A stretch of 6,639 nucleotides of DNA from Eubacteriales Family XIII. Incertae Sedis bacterium (GTDB taxonomy: Bacteria; Bacillota; Clostridia; Peptostreptococcales; Anaerovoracaceae): assembly GCA_031278255.1 (NCBI GenBank), contig JAITKU010000006.1, forward strand, positions 1-6,639, written 5' to 3'. Under the pieces are notes generated by a model. The model was not told the origin of the DNA, did not search any database, and saw only the letters and a program-made list of their open reading frames with translations. How positions within the stretch are numbered: the first letter of the stretch is position 1; every line of letters begins with the position of its first letter. Positions 1 to 5,482 of this stretch are shown piece after piece. The position numbers and the translations under genes were made by a program.

Positions 1-462
1 GAATCGGCGGAAGCGGAAGCTCCCCTCGGCGCGGGAGACGCCGCAGAACCCGAAGCGGAGACGCCCCCGATCCCTGCCGCTGAACCCGAAGCGGAGGCGG
101 AGGCGGAAAAGGCCGCCGCGGAGGAGGCAAAGACGCCCGAAGCGGAGGCGCCCCCGGTCCCTGTAGCAGAACCCGAAGCGGAAAAGCCCGCGGCGGATAC
201 GGCAAAGAAGCCCGGGAAAGCGGAAAAGGCCGCGGCGGATACGGCGGAGAAGCCCGCCGCGAAGAGGACGGCAAAACCCAAGGCGGAAAAGGCCGCGGCG
301 GATAAGGCGGAGCCTGCGAGCGAGAAGCCCAAGAGGACGGCAAAGCCCAAGGCGGAAAAGGTCGAGACCGAGACCGCGGAGAAGCCCGCCGTGAAGCGGA
401 CGGCAAAGCCCAAGGCGAAAAATGCGGACGCGGCGCCCGCCGTGTCCGAAGAGGAGAAGTAG
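1..462 (+). CDS. Partial gene: Ala/Glu/Lys/Pro-rich C-terminal tail, possibly ribosomal protein L21
   Basis: The 5' end lies outside the window. Frame 1 is open from base 1 to a TAG at 460-462, giving the last 153 residues. Residues 1-60 are acidic and rich in Ala, Glu and Pro (AEPEAE at 15-20, AEPEA at 27-31 and 56-60). Residues 61-140 become basic, with RTAKPKA three times (89-95, 112-118, 133-139). The end is acidic again (SEEEK). No folded domain, membrane segment or catalytic motif is visible; this is a disordered, charge-patterned tail resembling histone-H1-like or ribosomal-protein extensions. Just upstream of rpmA the usual gene is rplU (L21), and I recall Ala/Lys-rich C-terminal extensions on some clostridial L21 proteins, so L21 is the leading guess, from context only. 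Another protein with a disordered tail is equally compatible with the visible residues. Its stop is followed 22 bases later by a terminator, so it ends its transcript. The reading frame is well supported; the identity is not. Confidence 0.65.
   Translation, partial: ESAEAEAPLGAGDAAEPEAETPPIPAAEPEAEAEAEKAAAEEAKTPEAEAPPVPVAEPEAEKPAADTAKKPGKAEKAAADTAEKPAAKRTAKPKAEKAAADKAEPASEKPKRTAKPKAEKVETETAEKPAVKRTAKPKAKNADAAPAVSEEEK
265..417 (+). repeat. Three in-frame RTAKPKA repeats within the basic tail
   Basis: The heptapeptide RTAKPKA is encoded at 265-285, 334-354 and 397-417. Each copy is preceded by Lys and an EKP-containing segment, giving units of about 21-23 residues. The DNA copies differ at few positions (for example aaaccc versus aagccc), which suggests duplication within the gene. 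The spacing is irregular, and the tract is coding and in frame. Confidence 0.7.
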
Positions 463-484
463 CGGACGAGCGCGGGACCGCAGG

Positions 485-506
485 GCCTTGCTCCGCAGGG
501 CTTTTT
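485..506 (+). terminator. Intrinsic terminator after the upstream gene
   Basis: GCCTTGC (485-491) pairs with GCAGGGC (495-501), with one G-U pair, around a TCC triloop. Five T follow immediately (502-506). It lies 22 bases after the stop at 462. Pairing may extend by wobble into the T run. It separates the upstream gene from rpmA. The following 507-589 stretch has a small GC hairpin (about 521-542, no T run) and no convincing promoter that I can see. Confidence 0.65.
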
Positions 507-571
507 CCGATTTCGGAGAGCGCCCCGTGTCCGCGACGGGCGGAGGCGGCGTGCAGTTTGCGAAAACCGTA

Positions 572-589
572 TAAAGAGAGGGAAGCGAT
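572..589 (+). promoter_or_regulatory. rpmA ribosome binding site and in-frame stop that fixes its start
   Basis: An AGAGG sequence at 577-581 sits 8 bases before the ATG at 590. A TAA at 572-574 is in frame with rpmA, and there is no ATG, GTG or TTG in that frame between the stop and 590. The L27 start therefore cannot be moved upstream, and no propeptide can be encoded. Confidence 0.75.
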
Positions 590-856
590 ATGGCGAGTAA
601 AAAAGGCGTAGGCAGCTCCAAGAACGGCCGCGAAAGCGAGTCGAAACGCCTTGGAGTCAAGAGAGGGGACGGCCAATATGTCAGCGCGGGCAGCATTCTC
701 GTGCGGCAGAGGGGCACGAAGTTTCATCCCGGCAACAACGTGGGGATAGGCGGAGACGACACGCTGTTCGCAAAGATAGACGGCGCGGTCAAATTTGAAC
801 GGTACGACAAGAAGCGAAAACAGGTCAGCGTGTATCCGAAAGTACGGGAAGCATAG
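590..856 (+). CDS. rpmA: Large-subunit ribosomal protein L27 (bL27)
   Basis: Structural protein of the large ribosomal subunit. Its flexible N-terminus reaches the peptidyl-transferase centre and stabilises tRNA there. The 88 residues match the family closely over its length: SKRLGVKRGDGQ near residues 18-28, then GSILVRQRGTKFHPGNNVG around 34-52, then DDTLFAKIDGAVKFE around 56-70. Length is normal (E. coli about 85). Many Firmicutes make L27 with a roughly nine-residue propeptide ending near FF-A that the Prp protease removes. Here the protein starts directly at MASKKG, and an in-frame stop at 572-574 rules out an extension. Residue 3 is Ser where His is common (MAHKKG). No prp gene is present in the 127 bases upstream. 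The gene is bracketed by two intrinsic terminators (485-506 and 866-893). Confidence 0.97.
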   Translation: MASKKGVGSSKNGRESESKRLGVKRGDGQYVSAGSILVRQRGTKFHPGNNVGIGGDDTLFAKIDGAVKFERYDKKRKQVSVYPKVREA

Positions 857-865
857 TGCAGGATG

Positions 866-893
866 GCCCCTATGAAGCATAGGGGCTTTTTTT
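866..893 (+). terminator. Strong intrinsic terminator between rpmA and obg
   Basis: GCCCCTATG (866-874) and CATAGGGGC (878-886) form a perfect 9-bp stem around an AAG triloop. Seven T follow (887-893). It starts 9 bases after the rpmA stop. Only 25 bases separate its T run from the obg start, too little for a promoter in between. Transcription of obg must therefore read through it or start upstream of it. Confidence 0.88.
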
Positions 894-909
894 CCGAATA
901 TGCGCTTTT

Positions 910-917
910 GGGGGAGG
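910..917 (+). promoter_or_regulatory. Unusually close ribosome binding site of obg
   Basis: GGGGGAGG at 910-917 ends one base before the ATG at 919. The canonical GGAGG core (913-917) would have a spacer of only 1 base, whereas 5-9 is usual. Pairing in a shifted register (GGGGG 910-914, with a G-U pair) would give a 4-base spacer. The start itself is not in doubt because MFVD is the conserved Obg N-terminus. Confidence 0.6.
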
Positions 918-918
918 C

Positions 919-2232
919 ATGTTTGTAGACAGGGCGGTTATTACCATCAGATCGGGCAAGGGCGGCGCGGGCTCCGTGTCGTTTCGCAGGGAACCCTACG
1001 TCCCGGACGGCGGGCCGGACGGCGGCGACGGCGGCAAAGGCGGCGATGTTATGTTCGTTGCGGACGACAGTCTGCGCACTCTGATGGATTTCAGGTATAA
1101 GCGGCGCTATGCGGCGCAGGACGGGCAGGACGGCACGGGGCGCAAACGCTTCGGAAAAAACGGAGAGAAGCTCGTGATCAAGGTGCCGCCCGGCACGGTC
1201 GTCACGGACGAGGCGAGCGGTCTGCTCATCGGGGATCTCGTTTGCGCCGGCGACGGCGTTGTCGCCGCGAAAGGCGGCAAAGGGGGCAGGGGCAATGTGA
1301 ATTTCAAAAGCTCCGTTCGCCGGGCGCCGAACTTTGCCGAGACCGGCGGCTTTGCCACGGAACGAAAGATATTGCTGGAACTCAAGCTGATCGCCGATGT
1401 CGGTCTCATAGGATTTCCGAACGTCGGAAAATCCACCCTGCTCTCCGCGGCCACGAGCGCGAAGCCCAAGATAGGCAACTATCCTTTTACGACGACGACG
1501 CCCAATCTCGGTGTGGTCGAACTGTACGACACGAGCTTTGTCGTGGCGGATATCCCCGGCCTGATCGAGGGCGCCCACACGGGCGCGGGACTCGGTACGG
1601 AGTTCCTCAAGCATATAGAGAGAACGAAGGTCTTGATCCATGTCGTGGACGTTTCCGGCGCAGAGGGCCGGGATCCCGCGCGGGATTTGCGCCTAATCAA
1701 TGCGGAACTCGAATCCTATACCGTAAATTTATTATGTAAATCGCAATTGATCGCCGCCAACAAGATCGATCTGATCGGCGCGGAAAGCGCGGAATATCTC
1801 GCGTTCAAGCGCGATGCGGAAGCGCTCGGCTTTGCGGTGTTTCCCGTGTCCGCAGTCGCGCGGCAGGGCGTTTCGGACCTGATGAACGCCGCCGCCGGCG
1901 CCTTGGCGCGCGCGGAAAGCGCAAGTACCCATCCGGGCACAGGCGCCGAAACGGAAGCGGATTCCCCCGCATATTTTGATGTCTCTCGGCCCGAGGACGA
2001 CCCGCATTACAGGGATATCGAGATTTCCGTGGACGGGCCTGTCTACGTGCTTGCGGGTTTGCAGCTTTTGAAGATATTTAACTCGACGAATTTTAACGAT
2101 ATGGGATCGGTGCGTTACCTGTACAAGCACATCGAGAAGAGCGGCGCCGCGGACCGGCTCAGGGCCTTGGGGTTGCGCGACGGGGATACGATCCGCATCC
2201 GCGATTTTGAATTTATCTGGTATGATGAATAA
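919..2232 (+). CDS. obg: Obg-family GTPase (ObgE/CgtA)
   Basis: Conserved GTPase that binds the 50S particle during late assembly and, in several bacteria, links ribosome maturation to stringent response and cell cycle. The 437 residues show the full three-domain plan. The glycine-rich Obg fold covers about 1-158 (MFVDRAVITI start, GGPDGGDGGKGG at 31-42). The G domain has the P-loop GFPNVGKST at 165-173, switch I TTTT at 191-194, DIPG at 211-214, NKID at 281-284 and SAV at 311-313. A C-terminal OCT domain covers about 360-437, ending EFIWYDE. Length is normal for Gram-positive members. ATG 919 is chosen because MFVD is invariant in the family. A stretch at 1717-1748 (residues about 267-276, between G3 and G4) is strikingly AT-rich in an otherwise GC-rich gene, but the frame stays intact. 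The gene lies after a strong terminator and 10 bases before the HD-radical SAM gene, so obg and the next two genes probably share a transcript. Confidence 0.97.
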   Translation: MFVDRAVITIRSGKGGAGSVSFRREPYVPDGGPDGGDGGKGGDVMFVADDSLRTLMDFRYKRRYAAQDGQDGTGRKRFGKNGEKLVIKVPPGTVVTDEASGLLIGDLVCAGDGVVAAKGGKGGRGNVNFKSSVRRAPNFAETGGFATERKILLELKLIADVGLIGFPNVGKSTLLSAATSAKPKIGNYPFTTTTPNLGVVELYDTSFVVADIPGLIEGAHTGAGLGTEFLKHIERTKVLIHVVDVSGAEGRDPARDLRLINAELESYTVNLLCKSQLIAANKIDLIGAESAEYLAFKRDAEALGFAVFPVSAVARQGVSDLMNAAAGALARAESASTHPGTGAETEADSPAYFDVSRPEDDPHYRDIEISVDGPVYVLAGLQLLKIFNSTNFNDMGSVRYLYKHIEKSGAADRLRALGLRDGDTIRIRDFEFIWYDE

Positions 2233-2242
2233 ACTATAAGAT

Positions 2243-4633
2243 ATGGTTATAGATTCAATTCCGACAAGAGAAGAATGTCTGTCCATGCTCAAATCGTTCG
2301 GCACGCCGGAACATGTGATCCGCCATTGTCTGACGGTTTCCGAGGTTGCGGGCCGCATAGGGGCCGCGCTCGCGGACGCGGGCTTTGCGTCGGATCTCGA
2401 TCTGATCAAGGCGGCGGCTTTGCTGCATGATATCGCGCGGACGGAGGCCCGGCACGCAGAGGTCGGCGCGGCGCTGCTGAGAAAACGAGGGTACGCGCGG
2501 GTTGCCGATATCGTGTCGCGGCATATGGACCACAGATTTCCGGAGAGGCTCGAGGAGATCACGGAACTCGACGCGGTTTGTCTCGGGGATCGCGTGACGC
2601 GGGAGAGCGTCTGCGTCGGTTTCGAGGCGCGCATGGAGGATCTGTTCGCGCGTTTTTCCCACGATTCGCGCGCGATGGAGAGGATCAAGGAAAACACGGC
2701 GAGGAGCCGGGCCTTTATCCGCGCGCTGGAAGAGCGGCTCGGACGGAGCCTGGATGCGATTTGCGGCGTATCGGCGCCGGGGCTTGACGGCCTGTTGCTC
2801 CGCGTGGAAAAGCCGGGCAGATATGCGGGCGGGGAACAAAACGCGGTGTACAAGGACCTCTCTGCGGTCTCGTTGCGCTTTTGTCTCGCGTTTCCGGACC
2901 TCTATGAGATCGGCATGTCATGGACGGGGATACAGATACTGTACCATCTGCTGAACGAGCAGCGCCGAATTTGGTGCGAACGCGTGTTCGCGCCGGCGCC
3001 GGATATGGCCGCTCTTATGGAAAAACACAGACTGCCGCTCTTTGCCATAGAATCGGGAGAGCCGTTGCGACGCTTTGATATTCTGGGTTTCACATTGCAA
3101 TTTGAACTTTCGTTTACAAATGTCATCCATATGCTCAGGCAGGCCGATCTCGCCGTGCGCGGCGCGGACCGCGCGGAAACGGATCCCTTGGTTATCGCCG
3201 GAGGACCCTGCGCTTTCAATCCGGAACCCTTGGCCGAGGTCTTTGACTTGGTGGTGATCGGCGACGGCGAGGAGGTCCTGCCCGAATTGTGCGCGCTGTT
3301 CATCAGCATGAAACAGGACGGCCGACCCGGCGGCAAACGGGAATTTTTGCGAGAAGCGGCGCGGATGGAGGGCGTGTACGTTCCCTCTTTTTATGCGCCG
3401 TGTTACAATGAAGCGGGCGCGTTTTCGCGGCTTCGGCGGCTGGCGGAGGATGCGCCCCGGCGTATCAAGCGGCGCATTGTTTCGGACTTCTGCAAGGCGC
3501 CCGTCCCGCATAGGCCGGTGGTCCCTTTGATAGAAACGGTGCATAACCGCGCGGCCGTCGAGATATTCAGAGGTTGCACGCGGGGTTGCCGCTTCTGTCA
3601 GGCGGGCATGATCTACCGGCCCGTGCGGGAGCGCACACAGTCCCTGATTCGCCGGAGCGTCGAGGCCCAGCTTGCGAACACGGGTTACGACGCGGTTTCC
3701 TTGCTTTCGCTCTCCACGGGCGACTATTCCGGCATAGAGGTACTCGTAATGCGGCTCATGGAATACTGCAAACGCGAAAACGTGTCCCTGTCCATCCCCT
3801 CGCTGCGCTTAGATTCCTTTTCTTTCGGCATACTCAGGGAGATACAGAAATACAAAAAATCGGGACTTACCTTCGCGCCGGAGGCCGGCAGCCAACGCCT
3901 GCGCAACGTGATCAACAAGACGATTACGGAGGAGGAGATTTTGGCGGCCGTCGGGGAGGCCGTCAAACTCGGCTGGAGCCACATCAAGTTCTACTTTATG
4001 GTCGGCCTGCCGACGGAAACGCGGGAGGACCTCGACGCCATCGTTTCCGTTACGAAAAAGGCGATGCAGACGGCGCGGGCCGTGCAGAAGAAAGGAAATC
4101 GTATGCTTTCGCTGACGGTCAGCGCGTCGAATTTCGTGCCCAAACCGCATACGCCTTTTCAGTGGGCGGCGCAGGACAGCGGGGAATCGCTGTATGAAAA
4201 GAACCTGTATCTCAAGGAAGCCCTCGGCGGGATAAAGGGTGTAAGCTTTCGGTTTCACGATACGCGCAGCAGCCATATAGAGGCGCTGCTCGCGCGCGGG
4301 GACAGGCGTATGCTGTCCGTGATCACGCGCGCCGCGGCGCTCGGCTGTCGCTTCGACAGTTGGCAGGAGCATTTCCGTTACGATCTTTGGATGCAGGCTC
4401 TCGCGGAAGAGGGCATCCCCGCCGTCGCTTCCGCTTTCTCTGTGGACGATCCGCTTCCCTGGGATCATATCAGCTGCGGCGTACACCGGGCCTATCTGCT
4501 GTCCGAATGGGAACGCGCCCGCTGTGAATATATTACGCGCGATTGCAGGGAGGGTTGCACGGGCTGCGGCCTCAACTGCCGGAAAGACGATTCCGCCGGC
4601 GATTATTTCAAGCGCGCGGGCGGGCCGGGTTGA
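2243..4633 (+). CDS. Fusion of HD-domain phosphohydrolase and TIGR03960-type radical SAM protein
   Basis: A single uninterrupted 796-residue frame with two parts. Residues 1-175 are an HD domain with candidate metal ligands His28, His62-Asp63 (LLHDIAR), His71, His94 and Asp116; the spacing suits a phosphohydrolase on a nucleotide-like substrate, substrate unknown. From about 182 the sequence matches TIGR03960 proteins from their normal beginning (VEKPGRY at 188-194, FPDLYEIGMS at 217-226, GGPCAFNPEPLAEVFD at 320-335, GDGEEVLPEL). The radical SAM CX3CX2C is Cys445, Cys449, Cys452, which would hold a 4Fe-4S cluster and cleave S-adenosylmethionine. The C-terminus carries four more cysteines (768, 772, 775, 779). 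The N-terminal B12-binding-like region lacks an evident DxHxxG cobalamin motif. The reaction of this family is not known to me. Usual family members are about 600 residues, so the extra length equals the HD domain. The start is ATG 2243: an in-frame TAA at 2237-2239 blocks anything upstream. The ribosome binding site is weak, suggesting coupling to obg. Met15 (2285) is an alternative start but would cut into the HD domain. Confidence 0.9.
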   Translation: MVIDSIPTREECLSMLKSFGTPEHVIRHCLTVSEVAGRIGAALADAGFASDLDLIKAAALLHDIARTEARHAEVGAALLRKRGYARVADIVSRHMDHRFPERLEEITELDAVCLGDRVTRESVCVGFEARMEDLFARFSHDSRAMERIKENTARSRAFIRALEERLGRSLDAICGVSAPGLDGLLLRVEKPGRYAGGEQNAVYKDLSAVSLRFCLAFPDLYEIGMSWTGIQILYHLLNEQRRIWCERVFAPAPDMAALMEKHRLPLFAIESGEPLRRFDILGFTLQFELSFTNVIHMLRQADLAVRGADRAETDPLVIAGGPCAFNPEPLAEVFDLVVIGDGEEVLPELCALFISMKQDGRPGGKREFLREAARMEGVYVPSFYAPCYNEAGAFSRLRRLAEDAPRRIKRRIVSDFCKAPVPHRPVVPLIETVHNRAAVEIFRGCTRGCRFCQAGMIYRPVRERTQSLIRRSVEAQLANTGYDAVSLLSLSTGDYSGIEVLVMRLMEYCKRENVSLSIPSLRLDSFSFGILREIQKYKKSGLTFAPEAGSQRLRNVINKTITEEEILAAVGEAVKLGWSHIKFYFMVGLPTETREDLDAIVSVTKKAMQTARAVQKKGNRMLSLTVSASNFVPKPHTPFQWAAQDSGESLYEKNLYLKEALGGIKGVSFRFHDTRSSHIEALLARGDRRMLSVITRAAALGCRFDSWQEHFRYDLWMQALAEEGIPAVASAFSVDDPLPWDHISCGVHRAYLLSEWERARCEYITRDCREGCTGCGLNCRKDDSAGDYFKRAGGPG

Positions 4634-4638
4634 TTCAA

Positions 4639-5331
4639 ATGAGATACTTGGTTAAATTTGAAAAAAAAGATAGAATGATCTATATTTCACATCTGGACCT
4701 GCAAAGGCTGTTTCATCGCGTTATCAAGATGCTGCATATCGATCTGAAATACTCAAAGGGTTTCAATCCGCATCCGAAGCTCGGCTTTGCCCAGCCCTTG
4801 TCGCTCGGGCACGCCTCCGTTTCCGAATATCTGGAGTTTGAGACGGAGGAAGAGAACGCGCAGCAACAGGCCGCGCTCAAGGAACGCCTCAATACCTTGA
4901 CGCCGCAGGGCATTCGGATCCTCGATGTCGGGATTCTTCCGAACTTTGGCAAATCCGTTTCCGCCCTTGTCGCCGCCGCCAAGTATCGTATCGAGATTCC
5001 GTTCTTCTACGCCTACAGAGAGGCGGTTTCGGAGTTTTTCGGACGTGAGTGTATCATGGCGGAAATGCCCGGAAAAAAGAATACGCCCATCAACATCCGC
5101 CCCAAGATCATCGCGTTCAAACCGCTTATGGTTAACGATAATACTATTACGTTAACCACCACCCTCCATTGCGGAAGCGCCTCAAATCTGAATCCGGAGC
5201 CTATGTTGCAATGCTTTTACAAATGCAGCGGGAGGGCTTACGACCGCGCCGCCGTCCGCTTTGAGCGAACGGCGATGTTCGGCTGGCAGGGGGATGTGCT
5301 GACGCCGCTGGAATATCTCTGCGGCGGTTAG
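4639..5331 (+). CDS. Radical SAM-linked protein, TIGR03936/DUF2344
   Basis: Partner of the preceding radical SAM protein. The two families occur side by side or fused, so they probably act in one uncharacterised reaction. The 230 residues begin MRYLVKFEKKDRMIYISHLD, the typical family start, followed by YSKGFNPHPKLGFAQPLSLG (38-57) and SEYLEFE (62-68). The C-terminal half (about 113-230) is an alpha/beta region without obvious catalytic motifs. Length is normal. The ATG is 5 bases after the upstream TGA, so translational coupling is likely. There is no good Shine-Dalgarno sequence, but the start region is AT-rich and should be unstructured. An in-frame TTG at 4630 overlaps the upstream stop and would add three residues; the frame also opens further upstream to 4543, but that part overlaps the radical SAM gene and does not resemble the family. 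An A8 run at 4661-4668 lies early in the gene. The downstream gap to comEA (5332-5482) holds a GC stem-loop (about 5342-5379) without a following T run, so I do not call it a terminator. Confidence 0.92.
   Translation: MRYLVKFEKKDRMIYISHLDLQRLFHRVIKMLHIDLKYSKGFNPHPKLGFAQPLSLGHASVSEYLEFETEEENAQQQAALKERLNTLTPQGIRILDVGILPNFGKSVSALVAAAKYRIEIPFFYAYREAVSEFFGRECIMAEMPGKKNTPINIRPKIIAFKPLMVNDNTITLTTTLHCGSASNLNPEPMLQCFYKCSGRAYDRAAVRFERTAMFGWQGDVLTPLEYLCGG
5129..5158 (+). repeat. AT-rich inverted repeat inside the DUF2344 gene
   Basis: TGGTTAACG (5129-5137) is the exact reverse complement of CGTTAACCA (5150-5158). Inside it, TAAT (5139-5142) pairs with ATTA (5146-5149) around an ACT loop, leaving one bulged A at 5138. 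This gives 13 base pairs in a 30-base span, unusually AT-rich for the gene. It is in frame, encodes MVNDNTITLTT, and could form a hairpin in the mRNA. Confidence 0.7.
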
Positions 5332-5405
5332 CGTCGTTTGTTTGCGCGGTTTTGGCCGAAGCTCCGCCCGGCGGCGCAACGAGAAAATTTCCTCGACAAA
5401 TTTCT

Positions 5406-5445
5406 TAGAATATATTGACATCTATTCTATAATGATGTAGAATAG
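5406..5445 (+). promoter_or_regulatory. Candidate operator: TAGAATA inverted repeats over the comEA promoter
   Basis: TAGAATA occurs at 5406-5412 and 5438-5444, with its reverse complement TATTCTA at 5423-5429. The second and third copies form the perfect 8-bp dyad CTATTCTA (5422-5429), N8, TAGAATAG (5438-5445). The copies flank the -35 box and overlap the -10 box, the placement expected of a repressor site. The regulator is unknown and no regulator gene is seen in the window. Confidence 0.45.
5415..5443 (+). promoter_or_regulatory. Sigma-A-type promoter of comEA
   Basis: A perfect -35 TTGACA (5415-5420) is separated by 17 bases from TAGAAT (5438-5443, 5 of 6 matches to the -10 consensus). 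The predicted start near 5450 leaves a leader of about 33 bases with the ribosome binding site at 5473-5478. A perfect TATAAT at 5428-5433 could be the -10 of an overlapping promoter, with weak -35 TTAGAA at 5405-5410. AT-rich sequence just upstream (5383-5414) could act as an UP element. Confidence 0.75.
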
Positions 5446-5472
5446 GGTGAAGATGTATCAAGTTTGTCGGAG

Positions 5473-5478
5473 GGAGGT
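5473..5478 (+). promoter_or_regulatory. Ribosome binding site that decides a TTG start for comEA
   Basis: GGAGGT (5473-5478) is a full match to the 16S 3' end and lies 4 bases before TTG 5483. The frame also opens at GTG 5447 and ATG 5453, but these lie at or before the predicted transcription start near 5450 and have no Shine-Dalgarno sequence in the transcript. Confidence 0.7.
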
Positions 5479-5482
5479 CGCT

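Noticed and set aside
265..417. Repeats at 265-417 as a CRISPR array
   Set aside because: The repeats are in-frame codons, short, unevenly spaced and part of a low-complexity protein tail.
724..1641. 305-residue open frame on the minus strand across rpmA and obg
   Set aside because: It lies antisense to two certain genes, has no recognisable motif, and long antisense frames are expected in GC-rich coding DNA.
2760..2800. Internal start for a separate radical SAM protein instead of a fusion
   Set aside because: The frame is continuous, there is no stop between the domains, no Shine-Dalgarno sequence precedes residue 182, and only non-ATG codons are available there.
1732..2853. 373-residue open frame on the minus strand across obg and the HD domain
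   Set aside because: Antisense to conserved genes, Ser/Arg-rich low-quality composition and no family resemblance; a coding shadow.
3574..4197. 207-residue + strand frame inside the radical SAM gene
   Set aside because: A +1 shadow of the certain radical SAM frame with no family resemblance of its own.
4543..4638. Longer N-terminus for the DUF2344 protein
   Set aside because: The extra residues are a frame-shifted reading of the radical SAM C-terminus; family members begin at the MRYLVKF equivalent (ATG 4639).
5342..5379. Stem-loop after the DUF2344 gene as a terminator
   Set aside because: TTGCGC pairs with GCGCAA around an inner GC stem, but no T run follows, so an intrinsic terminator is not supported.
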